DNA from: Salisediminibacterium beveridgei | GTDB taxonomy: Bacteria > Bacillota > Bacilli > Bacillales > Salisediminibacteriaceae | Direction: 5' to 3' | Length of the DNA stretch: 64,000 nucleotides | NCBI RefSeq assembly: GCF_001721685.1 | Contig: NZ_CP012502.1 | Location: 1,612,001 to 1,676,000 of the forward strand | Part shown: piece by piece, positions 61,603 to 64,000 of the stretch | Position numbering within the stretch: position 1 is the stretch's first letter | How the letters are laid out: the number at the start of each line of letters is the position of its first letter | Notes under the pieces: generated by a model | Told to the model about the DNA's origin: nothing | Database searches by the model: none | What the model saw: only the letters and a program-made list of their open reading frames with translations | Position numbers and translations under genes: made by a program

Positions 61603-64000
61603 ATGAACTGGATAAGTGAATACCGAACCTCAAGAAAATTAACTGCAGATCAATTGACTGCTTCTTGTGATCTTAGTCAATTTCCTGAGGTTACGAATGA
61701 TTCCGATGAGGTGCATGAGAAAGAAATGATCGGTCAGGAACGTGCTGAAAAAGCCATGGCTTTTGGTCTGGGTGTCAAGCAGTCCGGTTATAATCTCTTT
61801 GTTGTTGGTCCTTCTGGAACTGGTCGGGTAACCTATACTTTGCAAACCGTTCATCGCCTCGCGAAAGAACGGCCTGTTCCGAATGATTGGTGTTATGTAT
61901 ACAATTTTGAGGATCCTGATCAGCCATTTATGATTACTTTCCCACCTGGAAATGGGCTGGGATTCAAGAAAGATATGGAAGTCCTGCTTCTCGATATTGA
62001 AAGGGAGATCCGATCCGCATTTACAACAGAAGAGTTTGAACAGGAAAAAAGAAAACGGATCGAGTCCTTCAAGAGTGAGGTAGATAAAGCATGGCGATCG
62101 ATCGATCAATTTGCGTCAGACAAACAGATCTATGTGGAACGTTCTCCTGAAGGGATTCACACGTATCCGATGAAAAATGGCAAACCTTTGACGAATGATG
62201 CGTTTCTGGAACTTCCTGAAGATGAACGTCAACGACTTCTTGAAGCAGATCAGGAGGTTGAAGATCAAATACAGGAAACGGTGAGTGAGATCCGAAAAAC
62301 TGAAGAAGAACTTCGAAAAGCAATGCACACCTTTATGCAGTCAATCGTTTCATATGCGATTGAAGGATTATTCAGACCGCTCAGGGAGAAATATCAGGAC
62401 AGGCAGCGGGTTCTGCAATACCTGGATGCTTATTTTGATGATGTAGTGGAACACTTCAGTTTGTTTTTCCCTGAACACGATCAGCAGGAACAACTGGTGA
62501 CTCAACTTGGAGGACCGAAAGAGAAACAATTTCTCCGTTTTACTGTGAATTTATTTGTGAATCACAAAGAGCGGTCAGGTGCCCCAGTCATCTATGAGAC
62601 GAATCCTACATTTGATAATTTATTCGGTCGTATCGAATATCAGGGGCAGATCGGAAACATGACAACTGATTTCACGAAAATAAAACCAGGTGCACTACAC
62701 CAGACAAATGGCGGATACCTCATTTTACAAGCCAACGAGCTCTTTTCCAATCCTCATGCATGGGGCGCGTTAAAGCGTGCCTTGCAGGCCAGGAAGGTCC
62801 GTTTTGAACATCCGAACGAGAACAGAGGAATGCTTCCGACTACCGGGATGAAACCGCAGGCGATGCCATTGGATGTAAAAATTATTATCATTGGTTCTTA
62901 TATGATTTATGACATTCTTTCAACCATTGATGAGGATTTCGTCAAATTATTCAGCGTGAAGGTGGAGTTTGACACAGTGATGGAACGTGACGCTGACAAT
63001 ACGATGAAATTATTCTCATTTATCCGGCAATATGCGATTGAGGAGAGGTTGCAACCGTTTCATCGGGAAGCTGTGGCAAAAGTCATTGATTACAGTTCGC
63101 GAATGGTCAATGAGCAAAATAAATTGACAACAAGATTTCAGGACATTACCGGTATCCTCGTTGAGGCAAATTATTATGCTGTCCAGGCAGGAGATGACAT
63201 TGTCGGAAAATCTCATATCCATACGGCTCTTGAGGAAAAGGAACTTCGTGTCAGTCATATCCCGGAACGCTACAGGGAAATGATTAAATCAGGCCGTATT
63301 ATGATCGATTCAGACGGGTATCGAATCGGACAGATCAATGGCCTCGCAGTACTGGGTTCGAGAGATTCTGTTTTTGGTATTCCTGCTAAGATCACAGCTC
63401 AGACTTTTGCCGGTAAACAAGGTATCATTAATATTGAACGCGAAGCATCCCTAAGCGGCCAATTTCATGAAAAAGGGATGTTGATCCTCACAGGGTTTCT
63501 GTCAGGTCAATTTGCTCGCAATCGTCCAATCCCTCTATCTGCTAGTATTACCTTTGAGCAAAGCTATTCACTGATCGATGGTGACAGTGCATCTTCGACG
63601 GAGCTTTATGTACTGTTATCTTCATTATCAGGTTGTCCAATCAACCAAGGGATAGCAGTGACCGGGTCGGTTAATCAATGGGGAGAGATTCAACCGATCG
63701 GAGGAGTCAACGAAAAAATCGAAGGGTTTTTTCACATTTGCAGAGAACGTGGATTAACAGGATCACAAGGTGTTATCATTCCAATGCAAAATATAGGACA
63801 ACTGATGCTTCACGATGACGTGATAAACGCCGTTTCAAAAGGTGATTTTTCGATTTGGGCCATAGAACATATTGCTGAAGGCCTTGAAATCCTTATGGGT
63901 ATACCTTCGGGATTCACACCGGGTGTTGAAGCGGAGAGCTATCCTGATGGTTCGGTATTCCAGAAAGCACAAAAACGCTTTGATGATATGTATGAAGCGA
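61603..64000 (+). CDS. Lon-type ATP-dependent protease (AAA_32 family), 3' end missing
   Basis: A protease of the AAA_32/LonB-like group, 799 residues visible and open at the window end. The N-terminal ATPase part has an unusual Walker A, GPSGTGR, with Arg for Lys as is common in this group. A helical, charged insertion spans about residues 135-250. LHQTNGGYLILQANELF holds the Walker B region. The Lon catalytic dyad is Ser in DGDSASSTEL (near residue 664) and Lys in GGVNEKIEGFF. ATG 61603 follows AGGGGGGG. It probably degrades damaged or regulatory proteins in the cytoplasm. It lies 77 bases past the c-di-GMP gene. Confidence 0.9.
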   Translation, partial: MNWISEYRTSRKLTADQLTASCDLSQFPEVTNDSDEVHEKEMIGQERAEKAMAFGLGVKQSGYNLFVVGPSGTGRVTYTLQTVHRLAKERPVPNDWCYVYNFEDPDQPFMITFPPGNGLGFKKDMEVLLLDIEREIRSAFTTEEFEQEKRKRIESFKSEVDKAWRSIDQFASDKQIYVERSPEGIHTYPMKNGKPLTNDAFLELPEDERQRLLEADQEVEDQIQETVSEIRKTEEELRKAMHTFMQSIVSYAIEGLFRPLREKYQDRQRVLQYLDAYFDDVVEHFSLFFPEHDQQEQLVTQLGGPKEKQFLRFTVNLFVNHKERSGAPVIYETNPTFDNLFGRIEYQGQIGNMTTDFTKIKPGALHQTNGGYLILQANELFSNPHAWGALKRALQARKVRFEHPNENRGMLPTTGMKPQAMPLDVKIIIIGSYMIYDILSTIDEDFVKLFSVKVEFDTVMERDADNTMKLFSFIRQYAIEERLQPFHREAVAKVIDYSSRMVNEQNKLTTRFQDITGILVEANYYAVQAGDDIVGKSHIHTALEEKELRVSHIPERYREMIKSGRIMIDSDGYRIGQINGLAVLGSRDSVFGIPAKITAQTFAGKQGIINIEREASLSGQFHEKGMLILTGFLSGQFARNRPIPLSASITFEQSYSLIDGDSASSTELYVLLSSLSGCPINQGIAVTGSVNQWGEIQPIGGVNEKIEGFFHICRERGLTGSQGVIIPMQNIGQLMLHDDVINAVSKGDFSIWAIEHIAEGLEILMGIPSGFTPGVEAESYPDGSVFQKAQKRFDDMYEA

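Overview
The window is 64 kb of low-GC bacterial chromosome, most likely from a Bacillaceae-type Firmicute. The grounds are an AbrB almost identical in layout to the Bacillus protein with a Spo0A box behind its promoter, a double dynamin of DynA type, a CtaM/DUF420 protein, odhAB, fumC, acsA, a GltC-type regulator, and strong AGGAGG-like ribosome sites throughout. The genus cannot be named from the sequence alone. A halophilic or alkaliphilic relative would fit, but that is inference.

Layout. 1-6.4 kb: end of an OFA-type transporter, ctaM, a maltose phosphorylase plus beta-phosphoglucomutase pair, and a lone aldehyde dehydrogenase. 6.4-20 kb: central metabolism and housekeeping (acsA on the minus strand, fumC, a dipeptidase, msrA-msrB, a D,D-carboxypeptidase, an HSL-type esterase, a patA-like aminotransferase, odhA-odhB). 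20-25.4 kb: dynA, broken by a -1 frameshift at T TTT TTC, then a membrane protein and a TraB-family lipoprotein. 25.5-31.5 kb: abrB, a methyltransferase, divergent gltC/gdhA, and an orphan sporulation-type histidine kinase. 31.5-34 kb: a complete IS66-family element with 8-bp target duplications, inserted at the foot of the kinase's terminator. 34-38.6 kb: a CrtI-like oxidoreductase, two small or unknown genes, and a rocB-like gene also broken by a -1 shift. 38.6-40.9 kb: an IS200/IS605 element with Y1 transposase, TnpB nuclease, end hairpins and an expected omega RNA.

41.4-55.5 kb is the most interesting part. It holds a PucR-type regulator, an M24-fold hydrolase of the ectoine-hydrolase/creatinase kind that has lost its metal ligands, a gamma-lyase-type PLP enzyme, a homoserine dehydrogenase without ACT domain, a semialdehyde dehydrogenase, and a complete peptide-type ABC importer. 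Read together they suggest uptake of a conjugated amino acid, hydrolysis, release of homoserine, and oxidation through aspartate semialdehyde to aspartate. Two structured non-coding stretches and a 9-N20-9 inverted repeat sit in its long intergenic regions.

55.6-64 kb: a DHA2-type efflux pump, a small unknown gene, methionine gamma-lyase with a likely cre site, a PAS-GAF-PAS-GGDEF-EAL protein with a degenerate cyclase site, and a Lon-type protease running off the end of the window.
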